NCBI GenBank assembly: GCA_021234155.1 | Contig: JAJEKV010000293.1 | Span: 1 to 64,000, forward strand | DNA from: Isoetes taiwanensis | Lineage: Eukaryota > Streptophyta > Lycopodiopsida > Isoetales > Isoetaceae | Length of the DNA: 64,000 nucleotides | Direction of reading: 5' to 3' | Shown: piece by piece, positions 36,895-45,879 of the stretch | Position numbering within the stretch: position 1 is the first letter of the stretch | Layout: each line of letters starts with the position of its first letter | Notes under the pieces: generated by a model | Database searches by the model: none | The model's input: the letters and a program-made list of their open reading frames with translations, nothing else | What the model was told of the DNA's origin: nothing | Translations under genes and position numbers: made by a program

Positions 36895-37645
36895 ATGTAA
36901 GCAAATAATTATTATGTGGCCCCTGAAAGTGTATGGACCAGAGTGTGATATCTGTAGTATTGTCTACCTTCTCATATTTGGTGCTCCTCCTTTCAAGGCA
37001 AGTCTGTGCATACCAAACCTTATGATGAACTAAAATTGTCTTTGTTATGTTTTTTACTTCTATATGCTTCTCTTCTGACCTTCAGAGGCACAACAAGGTA
37101 TATTCGATTCCACTCTTCAATGGCATTTAGATTTTACCAGTGTTCCATGGCCTTCAATATCTAAGGGAGCAAAAGATCTGCTAGAGCAAATATTATTAGA
37201 AGACATTTTTATTGAGTTCTTTTGCTATGCTTGCTGTTTGGAACATGGCCAATCGGTTGTTGATGTGATTTGCCTTTGTAGGTCATCCTTGGGTAAAGGA
37301 GATGGAAATGCACTAGATAAACCATTAGACAATGTGGTTTTATCAAGCTATGAGCAAGTTTAATGCTACCTTTCAGACTAATCATATTTCGCTTATGAGT
37401 ATGTGCCTTAGTTCTTCTGTACCAAGTAACTGTGACTCAATGACTTGCGGATGAGCTAAAGGTCGGCCTTTCAAAATTGGGAGCAAATGTTGGGGAGTCA
37501 GGTGGCTAACCTCATACAAGAAGTAAGAGTTTAGCTACTTGAATAATAAACATGGTGGTATGATAATCTGATGTCATATGGTTTGGTTATAACATGTTGA
37601 TGTGGATGGTAGTGGCACATTTGACTATCTAGAGTTTATAACGTC
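36895..37645 (+). pseudogene. calcium-dependent protein kinase (CDPK) pseudogene fragment
   Basis: Broken exons preserve the CDPK order. First is NYYVAPE (kinase activation-loop end), then YGPECDI and IFGAPPF, then GIFDSTLQWHLDFTSVPWPS and ISKGAKDLLEQILLED. HPWVKE/DGNALDKPLDNVVLS follows (end of kinase and junction), then ADELKVGLSKLGANVGES (EF-hand helix), and finally DVDGSGTFDYLEFITSTFM (calcium-binding loop D-x-D-G-S-G-x-F-D-x-x-E). CDPKs join a kinase to four EF hands. Small deletions and frame shifts break every block, and the N-terminal kinase half is absent. Confidence 0.75.
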
Positions 37646-38476
37646 AACGTTCATGTATCTACCATGGTTATCATTTTATTTTAATTCAACAAGAACTACA
37701 ATTCTAATTTGTTCAATATTTATCAGCAACAAATCAATGGTCTCGCTGCAATTGTCTACCTTAACTGGATTTCCTATTTGAGAACCCAATGGTAATTCTT
37801 AAATTGACTTGATGCCCTCATTACCATGGATCGTCTATTTACATTTTATAGCAATGTGCTTTAGCACTCAATCATCTGCATGCTAAGACTGACATGATGC
37901 ACTATTCTAAACCCAAGAATATGCCCACTTGAATGAGTTGTTATTATACAATATTCGGTTCATAATCATATGCCACTTCCATGGCTATTTTAATATCATG
38001 ACTTTGGTTCACAATCATATGCCACTTCCATGGCTATTGTAATATAAATGATTTGCAAGGGAACAATATGATGATTTAGAAAAAATCATTTAGAACAAGG
38101 GAATATTGAGACTAATAACTCAGCGACAACATAAAGCAAAAAGTTTAGCATTTGGGACAACATTATCAAATTATTTTGTACCATGCAATATACTTAACTT
38201 GGTTTTTTATTTCACCATCATTGGGATGCCCCGACTACCAATTACATTATGCACTCTGTTCCATCCACACACTCCATAAATCTAGCCATTCTATATGCTC
38301 AGGACAATTGTGCTACGAGCACCCTGCAAAATGTAACCCTAAACCACACATGCCCATGACAAATGCCCGGCATCGCCGGGCTCATGTACAAAATCTGCAA
38401 CTAATATCCTGACTTCAATATAGTACATGTGCATGTGTTTTTCTTTGACATTTATTGACCTATTGAATGTGTGCAG
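37646..38476. other. non-coding stretch with short tandem duplication
   Basis: A 58-bp tandem duplication (TCATATGCCACTTCCATGGC in each copy) lies at about 37953-38045. A first copy of the 17-base palindrome GCCCGGCATCGCCGGGC lies at 38365-38381, followed 20 bases later by CTAA. Otherwise no feature is recognised. Confidence 0.5.
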
Positions 38477-39103
38477 AGATCATGAAGCCCTACACACCCT
38501 TTGTACCTTGGGAACTTGGAAATCCTAAGCCAAGGGTGATAGTTCACGTACATTATAGGATGGTGAGTGTAAGATTTGTTAACAATAATAATTGCTTATA
38601 TGTTTCTTAATAGGTTATTTTATCATCTTAAATCAGGAGTTTACCAATGTATTTCTCCAATTTTTTTTTTTTTGAAATGATATCTTATTACTGTAGGGAG
38701 CTATGCGATAGTTGATAACACTTGCTCGCGTGTTGCTGTGTTGGAGTCAAAAAAATTCCCCTCCAAGTATACGTGCAGGGGAACTTGCTTCAGGTCAGGA
38801 GGCATCACACACATTGGTGTTTGTGATGGGAGACGGTTTAAGGCTTGGGCATCGATCCCACATGATGCAGTTGGTGATTACGAGCTTCCTGAATTTCTAA
38901 CAAAGCATAACATTATTGTTGGTAGACCTGAGTCGCGCGTGTGGGACATGGTACCAGAGCATGTTTATACATTCATGTTCGCCACCATAGGCACGACGGG
39001 AGGAGCTTCTATACCTATCAGCTTCGGAACTGAGCTCCACATCGAGCCGACAGACATTCCTAGAGTTCTTTGGGATAGGTTCTTCATGATGTGGATCCAT
39101 TGA
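38477..39103 (+). pseudogene. unrecognised two-exon gene fragment inside the Helitron-like segment
   Basis: The first segment (38477-38562) lies between a TGTGCAG acceptor and a GTGAGT donor and reads MKPYTPFVPWELGNPKPRV. The second (38697-39103) follows CTGTAG and runs 130 codons to a TGA, with blocks such as GITHIGVCDGRRFKAW and TDIPRVLWDRFFMMW. The phases of the two segments do not agree, so either the gene is damaged or the exon pairing is wrong. I do not recognise the family. Confidence 0.35.
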
Positions 39104-39187
39104 CAGAAATATTTTGTACTTGCGTGTAGACCCAGTATATTTGTTTAACATTTTGTTTGAACTTCGTATTATCTGTACACTTCAAAG

Positions 39188-39316
39188 GTAGAGTTTGTTT
39201 CACTATCTGTATGTGTCTATTGCATGTAAACATATATTGCCTTATGTCTACACTTTAAAGGTAGAGTTTGTTTCACTATCTATATGTGTCTATCGCATGG
39301 AAACATATATTGAATG
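39188..39316. repeat. tandem duplication of about 69 bp
   Basis: Two similar copies contain GGTAGAGTTTGTTTCACTAT, the word for a repeated CATATATTG end and intervening sequence. Confidence 0.75.
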
Positions 39317-39338
39317 CCTTCACATGTCCACGACTAAT

Positions 39339-39367
39339 GCCCGGCATCGCCGGGCACACGTTTCTAG
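39339..39367 (+). mobile_element. Helitron-like 3' terminus
   Basis: The 17-base palindrome GCCCGGCATCGCCGGGC is followed eight bases later by CTAG and then T. A GC-rich hairpin just upstream of a terminal CTRR, inserted before T, is the 3' hallmark of Helitrons. The same palindrome, with a different end, is at 38365-38381. The 5' TC end was not located, so the element size is unknown. The gene fragments to the left, all on the plus strand, would fit captured cargo. Confidence 0.55.
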
Positions 39368-39470
39368 TTTATTGAAAAGTAGAGTCATAGATGTAGTGTT
39401 AGGTTCTTCTCCAGGTACACGTACACGAGGGCAATTGTTTTTTAGTAATAGAAAACTGCCACAGGGAGGA

Positions 39471-39557
39471 GTTTCCGTGGCGGAAACTTTCAGCGGGCCG
39501 CCGAGAGCGGCGGAACCCGAAAGTGGTGCAACACCTGAAAGTTTCCGCCACGGAAAC
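39471..39557. repeat. 23-bp perfect inverted repeat
   Basis: The left arm 39471-39493 and right arm 39535-39557 are exact reverse complements, beginning GTTTCCGTGGCGGAAAC, around a 41-base GC-rich loop that has its own partial symmetry (GCCGCCGAGAGCGGCGG). Confidence 0.85.
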
Positions 39558-39577
39558 TCCGACACATGGCGGTTCGC

Positions 39578-40835
39578 TTATGTAAACAACCAGGGAGGGC
39601 TTTTTTCCGAGGTGGCGCCAACGTGTCGCCTACGTGAAAAATTATAATGAATTCCGTATGTTTCTTCTGTGTTCAAGCTTTGGCGATGGCGTAACTCCGG
39701 CAGCTCGGAGACATTTTTTTGAGGCATTGCTGTGGTGCTCGCCTCGTTGTCTAGTTTTACAGTGACGCCATCGTCTTAGCTTCATTTTGATAGCGATTTT
39801 GCTGGATTTGGAGCTTTCTTGAAGTCTTGTGGTGTCTTTTTGAGTTCTTGCGAGTTCTTGCGAGTTCTACAGTGGCGGATCGGCCTTAGCTTCAAGTTTT
39901 TTTGGATTTGAAGCTTGCTTCAAGTCTTCTGATGACTTTCTGAGTTCCGAGGAGTTGTGGCGAGTTTGTGATGAGTTCTGATGAGTTTGTGACGAGTTCT
40001 TGGGAGTTCTGGAGTCTTCTGGCAAGTTTTTGGAGTTTGTCGAGCTTCTTAAGGTAATTTTCTTAGTTTTTAGTTTCCTTTATAAATTTCTAACACTTTC
40101 TTGTTTATTTCTTGCAGTTGTGGACAGTATGGAGGAGGAAAGCAGGTTCTGCATTGTGATTTTGTTGTTGCTTGGCTTGCATGCAGTGTTAGCTGACTGC
40201 ATTCGGGCTAGCAGACCATCTTATATAAACAACCAGGGAGGGCTTTTTTTCCGAGGTGGCGCCAACGTGTCGCCTACGTGAAAAAGTTTAATGAATTCCA
40301 TGTGTTTCTTCGGTGTTCAAGCTTTGGCGATGGCGTAACTCCGGCAGCTCGGAGACGTTTTTTTGGGGCGCTGCTGTGGTGCTCGCCTCGTCATCTAGTT
40401 TTACAGTGGCGTCATCGTCTTAGCTTCATTTTGATAGCGATTTTGCTGGATTTGGAGCTTTCTTGAAGTCTTGTGGTGTCTTTTTGAGTTCTTGCGAGTT
40501 CTACAGTGGCGGATCGGCCGTAGCTTCAACTTTTTTTGGATTTGAAGCTTGCTTCAAGTCTTCTGATGACTTTCTCAGTTTCGAGGAGTTCTGGCGAGTT
40601 TGTGACGAGTTCTTGGGAGTTCTGGAGTCTTCTGGCGAGTTTTTGGAGTTTGCCGAGCTTCCGAAGATAATTTTCTTAGTTTTTAATTTCCTTTATAAAT
40701 TTCTAACACTTTCTTGTTTATTTCTTGCAGTTGTGGACAGTATGGAGGAGGAAAGCAGGTTCTGCATTGTGATTTTGTTGTTGCTTGGCTTGCATGCAGT
40801 GTTAGCTTACTGCATTCGGGCTAGCAAACCATCTT
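39578..40835 (+). repeat. tandem duplication of about 640 bp covering promoter, 5' exon and signal-like exon
   Basis: Unit 1 starts at 39578 and unit 2 at 40221. Both run from AACAACCAGGGAGGG through a shared intron (ending TTTCTTGCAG) to the exon that begins TTGTGGACAGTATGGAGGAGG and ends near CGGGCTAGCA. The two differ by scattered substitutions and short deletions. Only unit 2 continues into the long ORF. Confidence 0.85.
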
Positions 40836-41470
40836 TTGCCATTCTTGATCCGGATGAAAACCTCTGTAGGGAAGAAAGAGGAACAGACTTGGATTCTGTG
40901 TTAGAAACTGTAAATCGTGAAGACGTTAGGGAGTTAATGGACAGTGTGGCAAATGAAGAGTGGTTTCACGTGGATTTTGTTGAACCGGACGACAAGGATG
41001 ATGAATGTCAAGAGTTTATGGCCTTAGATGAGAGAATGTTAAAGGAGATTGATGGAGGAGGTAAGGATAAGTCTCCTAGGGTAAGTCAGTGGGCTAGAAA
41101 GAAGTTTGCCAATTGGAGGGTGTGGATTGGAGAAGATGTTTATGTTCCAATCGAGGATATTCCTCACATTAAGTTGGATAATATGTTTGTGAGGTTTATG
41201 ATTCAAGTGAAGAAAATGGTCTGATATATCCTCCATCAACGTAAGTCTTTACCTTTCTTTGTCTTTTAATTGTTTTCTCTATTTCTAACTTTGTGTTTTG
41301 TTTTCTTACAACTTGAACTGCCTTTATAAGGCATTTGGCAGAATGATAAGAAAGAATCAAGATGCTACTATTACAGCAACAACACAAAGGGACGTTATTC
41401 CTTTCAATATTTTGCATGATCCTGTGTTTACTAGGTCTAGGCTTGCATTTAAGCATGGTTTCATTAATTA
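40742..41470 (+). CDS. Crypton-like tyrosine-recombinase relative (DUF3504-type), frameshifted
   Basis: The ATG follows the TTTCTTGCAG acceptor. The N-terminal 20 residues are strongly hydrophobic (CIVILLLLGLHAVLA), like a signal peptide, which is odd for this family. The C-terminal part reads SQWARKKFANWRVWIG, IKLDNMFVRFMIQVKK, then, one frame over, ENGLIYPPST. After an intron-like gap it continues KAFGRMIRKNQDA and ILHDPVFTRSRLAFKHG. That set (W-A-x-x-x-F-x-x-W, YPPxTL, DP-x-F) matches the DUF3504 region of Crypton-derived proteins such as QRICH1 and ZMYM, as I know them. A one-base shift at about 41213 breaks the frame. The catalytic Arg-His-Tyr half is not visible, so activity is unlikely. 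Confidence 0.5.
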
Positions 41471-41992
41471 GAGAAATCTCGTTTTCTCGTTTGACAACGA
41501 AATAGGTCGTGGTCACCCCGGGGATGGCAAGAAATGATTCCTCTCAACCAAAACAAAGCGTCAATAATCCTAAGTTCAGTTTGAAAAAATAACACGCGCC
41601 ATAATTTGACACCAGGCCTGTAGCCCAAAGCTGTCATGACAGTAACCGAGGGGTTTGAGCAGCATCACGAGTGTCATGACAGTAACCGAGGGGTTTGAGC
41701 AGCATCACGAGTGGTCGTAAGGATCGCCATTGCGATTCTTGCGAGAACAAGTGAATGCAAAATACAAGAAGCACATTGTGTGCTTCGTGGTCAAGTTACC
41801 ATCTGGGGGATGTATAACTGGTGTACAGAATCGCCACCGCGATCTTCCAGACTACTTTGTTTATCCAATTCAAAGTTGAGATAACACAAAAGCATAGTAA
41901 ACAAAAGTATAACATATAGTGAACCCAAAAAGCATTAATTATAGTGAACCCGAAAACAGGTGAAAATTTTAAGCAGTAATGCGAAGGCTATA
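41471..41992. other. convergent spacer with a 40-bp tandem duplication
   Basis: Two perfect 40-bp copies begin TGTCATGACAGTAACCGAGG at 41632 and 41672; each starts with the palindrome TGTCATGACA. GATCGC-type near-palindromes lie at about 41724 and 41831. Confidence 0.6.
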
Positions 41993-42727
41993 TCACTGGG
42001 TCTCAAATACAGTCTCTGGATCAACACCATGTTGAGCAGCTATTCTTGCAATATGCTCCTTTCCAATAGCAAGGGTCTGTGATAGGTCCATTTCTGTATA
42101 TCCAGTTGTTTCTGGGATGTCAACATCCATTGCCTGTGCTGCGTTCTTAACACGCTCTGACATAGCTTGGCTATCAAACAATTCGTCCTGCAATGCCTCA
42201 GAATATTCATTAGAGGGTACCAGCTTCTGTCTTTTTGGTGAAGCGTCGGGGGAGGTTCTCTCACTTCCATCGGCGCCTTCAGAAGTTCCCACATACTCAA
42301 AATTAGGAAGGGGCTTGTCCAGTTGCTTGGTTACCAGTGGCATTAAGGAGTCCAAGTTCTTGTTCAGTGCTTCAAGCTTCTTGAAAGTTGGATCTAGTTT
42401 TGCCTGTGCCTTCTCAGTCTGCTCTATCAGTTCCCGGGTCTCCTTTAGCCTCTCTTCGAAGCTTTTCTGATCCAGGCGGTCTAGCATCTTATCCATGTGG
42501 CTGAGATCCGTTCCTTGTGTTATACTAATATCAGGCATGTCGGGACGTTGCTCTTCACCTTGCTCAAACCCATCACCTTCCTCTTCCTTGTAAGGCCTTG
42601 CCATTTTCTCTAGAATCTCAAAGAAAGATCTAAGGAAACGGCAAACCTTGTCGTCATACTCAAAAGCAACACTCCGTTTTCCTTGCATCAAAGCTACCCT
42701 AGAGATTCCCTGAGAGAAGAAATCCAA
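41993..42727 (-). CDS. unknown coiled-coil protein segment
   Basis: The frame is open for 244 codons and ends in TGA. The first segment (FFSQGISRVALMQGKRSVAFEYDDKVCRFLRSFFEIL) looks like the end of a globular domain. An acidic stretch and a coiled coil follow (SFEERLKETRELIEQTEKAQAKL, about residues 88-125), then a disordered Ser/Pro part with a basic cluster (SPKRQKL) and a helical C terminus. It is probably the last exon of the gene that begins near 45602, because all pieces lie in line on the minus strand. No family was recognised. Confidence 0.4.
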   Translation of the reverse strand: MDFFSQGISRVALMQGKRSVAFEYDDKVCRFLRSFFEILEKMARPYKEEEGDGFEQGEEQRPDMPDISITQGTDLSHMDKMLDRLDQKSFEERLKETRELIEQTEKAQAKLDPTFKKLEALNKNLDSLMPLVTKQLDKPLPNFEYVGTSEGADGSERTSPDASPKRQKLVPSNEYSEALQDELFDSQAMSERVKNAAQAMDVDIPETTGYTEMDLSQTLAIGKEHIARIAAQHGVDPETVFETQ

Positions 42728-43191
42728 AAGCGCAACCTTCTAATGGAACCAGCTCCTTCACTATATAATAGACATAAGAGGTTTTTGCTTGGCTCTTGAG
42801 GATGAAGTCGCCTTCCATAGCTGCCCATGAGAATTTGGGTTTACCTGTAAATAACTCCAAATACTTTCTTTTTGTTTTTGCATCTACCTCTTCGTCGCCA
42901 GTAATCGGATATTTTGGAAGAGGAGTGCTTTTGTGGTGCTTTAGTGACTTGAGTGGTATGACTCTAAGTTGGGCTTAACGGGCAGCACCCGAACGTCACT
43001 CCTGTTTATTATCACATGGCTGACATAATACTGGAATTCTTTTATATTTTTTTTGCTCTCCCATCCTTTCTCTTCATAAGCCCCTAGGGAAACATGGGAG
43101 CTACCTTTGTATCCGCTCGGGGATCAGACAAAGCAGTTTGGCAAATGTGCCGATCTGAGGAACATGACTATATGGTACACTTTTGCATGTG

Positions 43192-43921
43192 TCATGCCTG
43201 CAACTCTGCTAAAAAATCTGTGTATTTTTTCACATCCCACAGCGTGGGAAAACTACGCATGTCAACAAAAATCAAACTGGCATTTTCTGACACCGATGCA
43301 GACACAAGGATGCCAGTTTTTGTGACGTGCTGCACGGTGTTTTGCTTCTCTTTCAATTTTCTGGCCTCTTCTGGCCTCATTATAGCAACAATAGCTTCCA
43401 AAAAAACTGTTGGCAGATTACCTTGAACTGCCTCCTTATTATAATTCGCCCTGACGTATTCAAAATCCGTGTCTGCAATATCCAGGAGACGTTTGCTCAG
43501 ACAGCTCTGGAAAACATGAAGCCAACTCTTCAAAATTATTGTATAGCTTCTCTGAGATAGAATTGGCATATGATAACACTTCACGATGCATGAGTGAAAG
43601 TGTTCTGATGTCTAGAGCCCTCTGACTGCAATTAAAACGTCCTGCATATCCTTGCTGCACTCTCAGGAAAACCTTGCCCTGTAAGATTTCCTCCATCAAT
43701 TGGCTTACCTCAGCATTGTTCATTCCTCGTAGGTTTCTTAGGAATGTCTTGTTGAAGAAATCCTTTGAAGGTTTCTCTGGTAATTCCCCCTGATCATCAG
43801 TGAGCTTTCGGCTTGCCCATTTGTTGACAACTTCTACAAGTTTAGACCAGGAAGATTCTTGCATAAAAATGAACTGTTTCTCATCCTTCAGTTCCTTAAC
43901 CTTCAAAGTTGTGGTAGCCAC
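43192..43921 (-). pseudogene. unknown helical protein exon, one frame break
   Basis: The frame from 43921 (ESSWSKLVEVVNKW ... LRNLRGMNNAEVSQLMEEIL ... LMHREVLSYANSI) shifts at about 43500. It continues in another frame as LLDIADTDFEYVRANYNKEA and then RPEEARKLKEKQNTVQHVTKTG. Together they give about 240 residues of mostly helical protein. A single-base indel or a very short intron could explain the shift. The family is unknown. Confidence 0.4.
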
Positions 43922-44099
43922 CTCGACAAAATCCCCTTGCGAAGTCTTTGGTTAGGATCGCGACGGCGATTTTATCGAAAGCAAAAAGCGGAAAACATAC
44001 CTTCCAGGCGGATGTCACTGCAGTTCCTGTTGGGCCTTGTGGAGGACATCCGAATGCCTTGTGCTGGTTTCTTAGTTGTTGGAGCTTCTCAATGAGGGG

Positions 44100-44690
44100 T
44101 TATTTGTATACTGTTTCTGCGATTACATCATTGCACTGTATAGAAATCTGTTTGTATTCCTTGTTGGAGAGGTTACCATTTAATACACGACTTCTTCTTT
44201 TTGTTCGACATTGCCCACGCATGTGCATAAAAACTGTGCAGCAAAAATGCTGTGATTACCAGAAATAATAAAAAATTTCTTGTTTGCCAGTTCTTCTGGG
44301 CGCGACCAAGCGACTAATTTCCTGCAAGTGACCAAGATACACTAGTTAGTGCAAGTTGTTCACGAAGATCGCGACCGCGATCCGGTTGAGCATATTCATA
44401 TATATAACCAATATGTCAAGAAAGAAATAAATATGATGTAACAGACCTTGTTACTGGATCGAATGGAACGACATCGGCAGGCGTAAGAACCTTCGTTGGG
44501 TATTTCTTGAAGCTTTTTATCAGTATCTGTACATGGTCATTTGACCGGACTCTATGTGTCATATTAGCTGGAAATGGCTCGCAATCGAAAATGCTCACCC
44601 TTTGGAACCAGTTTACACCTATTGGGTAATATCTTTTGAACTCCTCGAGCTTAGATCTTTGTCTCCGAGCTAGTTTCTTTTCTTAAATGC
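44100..44690 (-). pseudogene. possible ParB/sulfiredoxin-like domain, two segments
   Basis: The right segment reads RSKLEEFKRYYPIGVNWFQR then HVQILIKSFKKYPTKVLTPADVV and ends at a possible donor. The left segment follows TTTCCTGCAG and reads KLVAWSRPEELANK then FFIISGNHSIFAAQ. A helix with spaced hydrophobics and then I-x-G-N-H-x-x-x-A-A is how ParB-like folds end, so a DNA- or nucleotide-binding domain is possible. The resemblance is short and the frame breaks soon after, so I hold this loosely. Confidence 0.3.
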
Positions 44691-44693
44691 GGA

Positions 44694-45602
44694 TTAAACT
44701 TCAAATCTTCCGGCATCCGGGGATCGGTTCTCAGGCAACAAGTGGCTGGTAGGTGTTGGTTTAGTGGACGAGGAAGGAGTAGAAGATGTCGAAGGCTGCG
44801 CACTGTCATCCGTGCACGACTTTGTAAGCTTTATCTTGAATGGCTTGATCCTCTTTCTTCGGGCCGTTCTTCTCGCCTCCGTAGTCTCTCGGGGAGCGGT
44901 CAAAAGCATGATTTGAGCTGAAGGGTCCACTACTGTAGAACAACCAATAATTGCCGAGGGGACTACAAAGATTTATCGAGGAACAATAACATTTGCCTCC
45001 ATGGGCACTACAGTATCCTTTGGAGTGGATGGTTCGCCAATAGCCTGCAAAGGGGCCACAGATCTCTTCTTTGCAACAGCTCTGAGCCAGTTGGTGTCCA
45101 TCCTTGAAGGCAGTTTGTTGTCCTTAGTAGCCTTCAAAGCAGCGGAAGGAGGTTTCTTATCAGCTGAAAGACCCTTTCTGCACATACTAAATCCAACAAG
45201 TATATCCCTGTTGCACTTTATACCCGACAAACTTAAGGAATCATAGGACGGCAATATCCAGCCAAATCCCTTTGCACTGGTTGGCATCCCCTTGTCGCTT
45301 GCCGGTTTGTTGACTTTACTCGCAATCATAATGGAGGGATCATAATTCTGCCACCGCAAAACGTACTCCACAAACTGCAGCTGGTAAGTATCTTCGACGC
45401 TGCAAATTATTGCATCCTGTACATTATTTTTGGTGCCTTCCCACATAGCAATAACTATACCTAGCTGCTCGTAATCTTCTGAACCCTTGCCATTCCTGAA
45501 GAACAAGCACAAGTCCTTTCGGCGGTCTCCAGTGACATGAGGTTTGGCCTGTGAAATTTCAACACACCACTTCCTGCTTTTATCGGGTGTGACAATTCTC
45601 AT
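44694..45602 (-). pseudogene. W-VE/KDL family gene, second copy, frameshifted
   Basis: From the ATG at 45602 the frame gives 209 residues containing SRKWCVEISQAKP, RRKDLCLFFRN, YEQLGIVIAMW and VEDTYQLQFVEYVLRW, matching the gene at 26066-26527 position by position. A linker follows, then a stop at 44973. The downstream frame from about 44930 continues in the same sense with basic and serine-rich sequence (RKRIKPFKIKLTKS, STSSTPSSSTKPTPT). It then runs by a one-base shift into the possible ParB-like segment. The gene sits 278 bases from, and divergent to, the DUF7869-like gene. Confidence 0.5.
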
Positions 45603-45879
45603 CGGTTCTACATTGGGCCCGCAGAATATTGAAGACAGGTTAGATACACTAGTATTGGCAGAAGGTGTTCATGAAGATCGCGGCCGCGATCCGGTTGATC
45701 AGTAGCTAAGTAAGAAAGGGTGTTGTCTCACCATTATGCTGGTAAGAAACGCGGCCGCGTGAGGCATTTCAAGGGACGAGCTAGTAGAGAAAAATTGCAC
45801 ACTACTCCATGACTGCTGCAACACGGTGTATGCCCTTGGGGTGATCATCTTCATTGACCCTAATTAGGCTGTCGGTGAC
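45603..45879. promoter_or_regulatory. divergent intergenic region with GC palindromes
   Basis: This is the space between the two divergent starts. It holds GATCGCGGCCGCGATC (perfect 16-base palindrome) at about 45677-45692 and a shorter ACGCGGCCGCGT at about 45750. It would have to serve both promoters. Confidence 0.4.
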
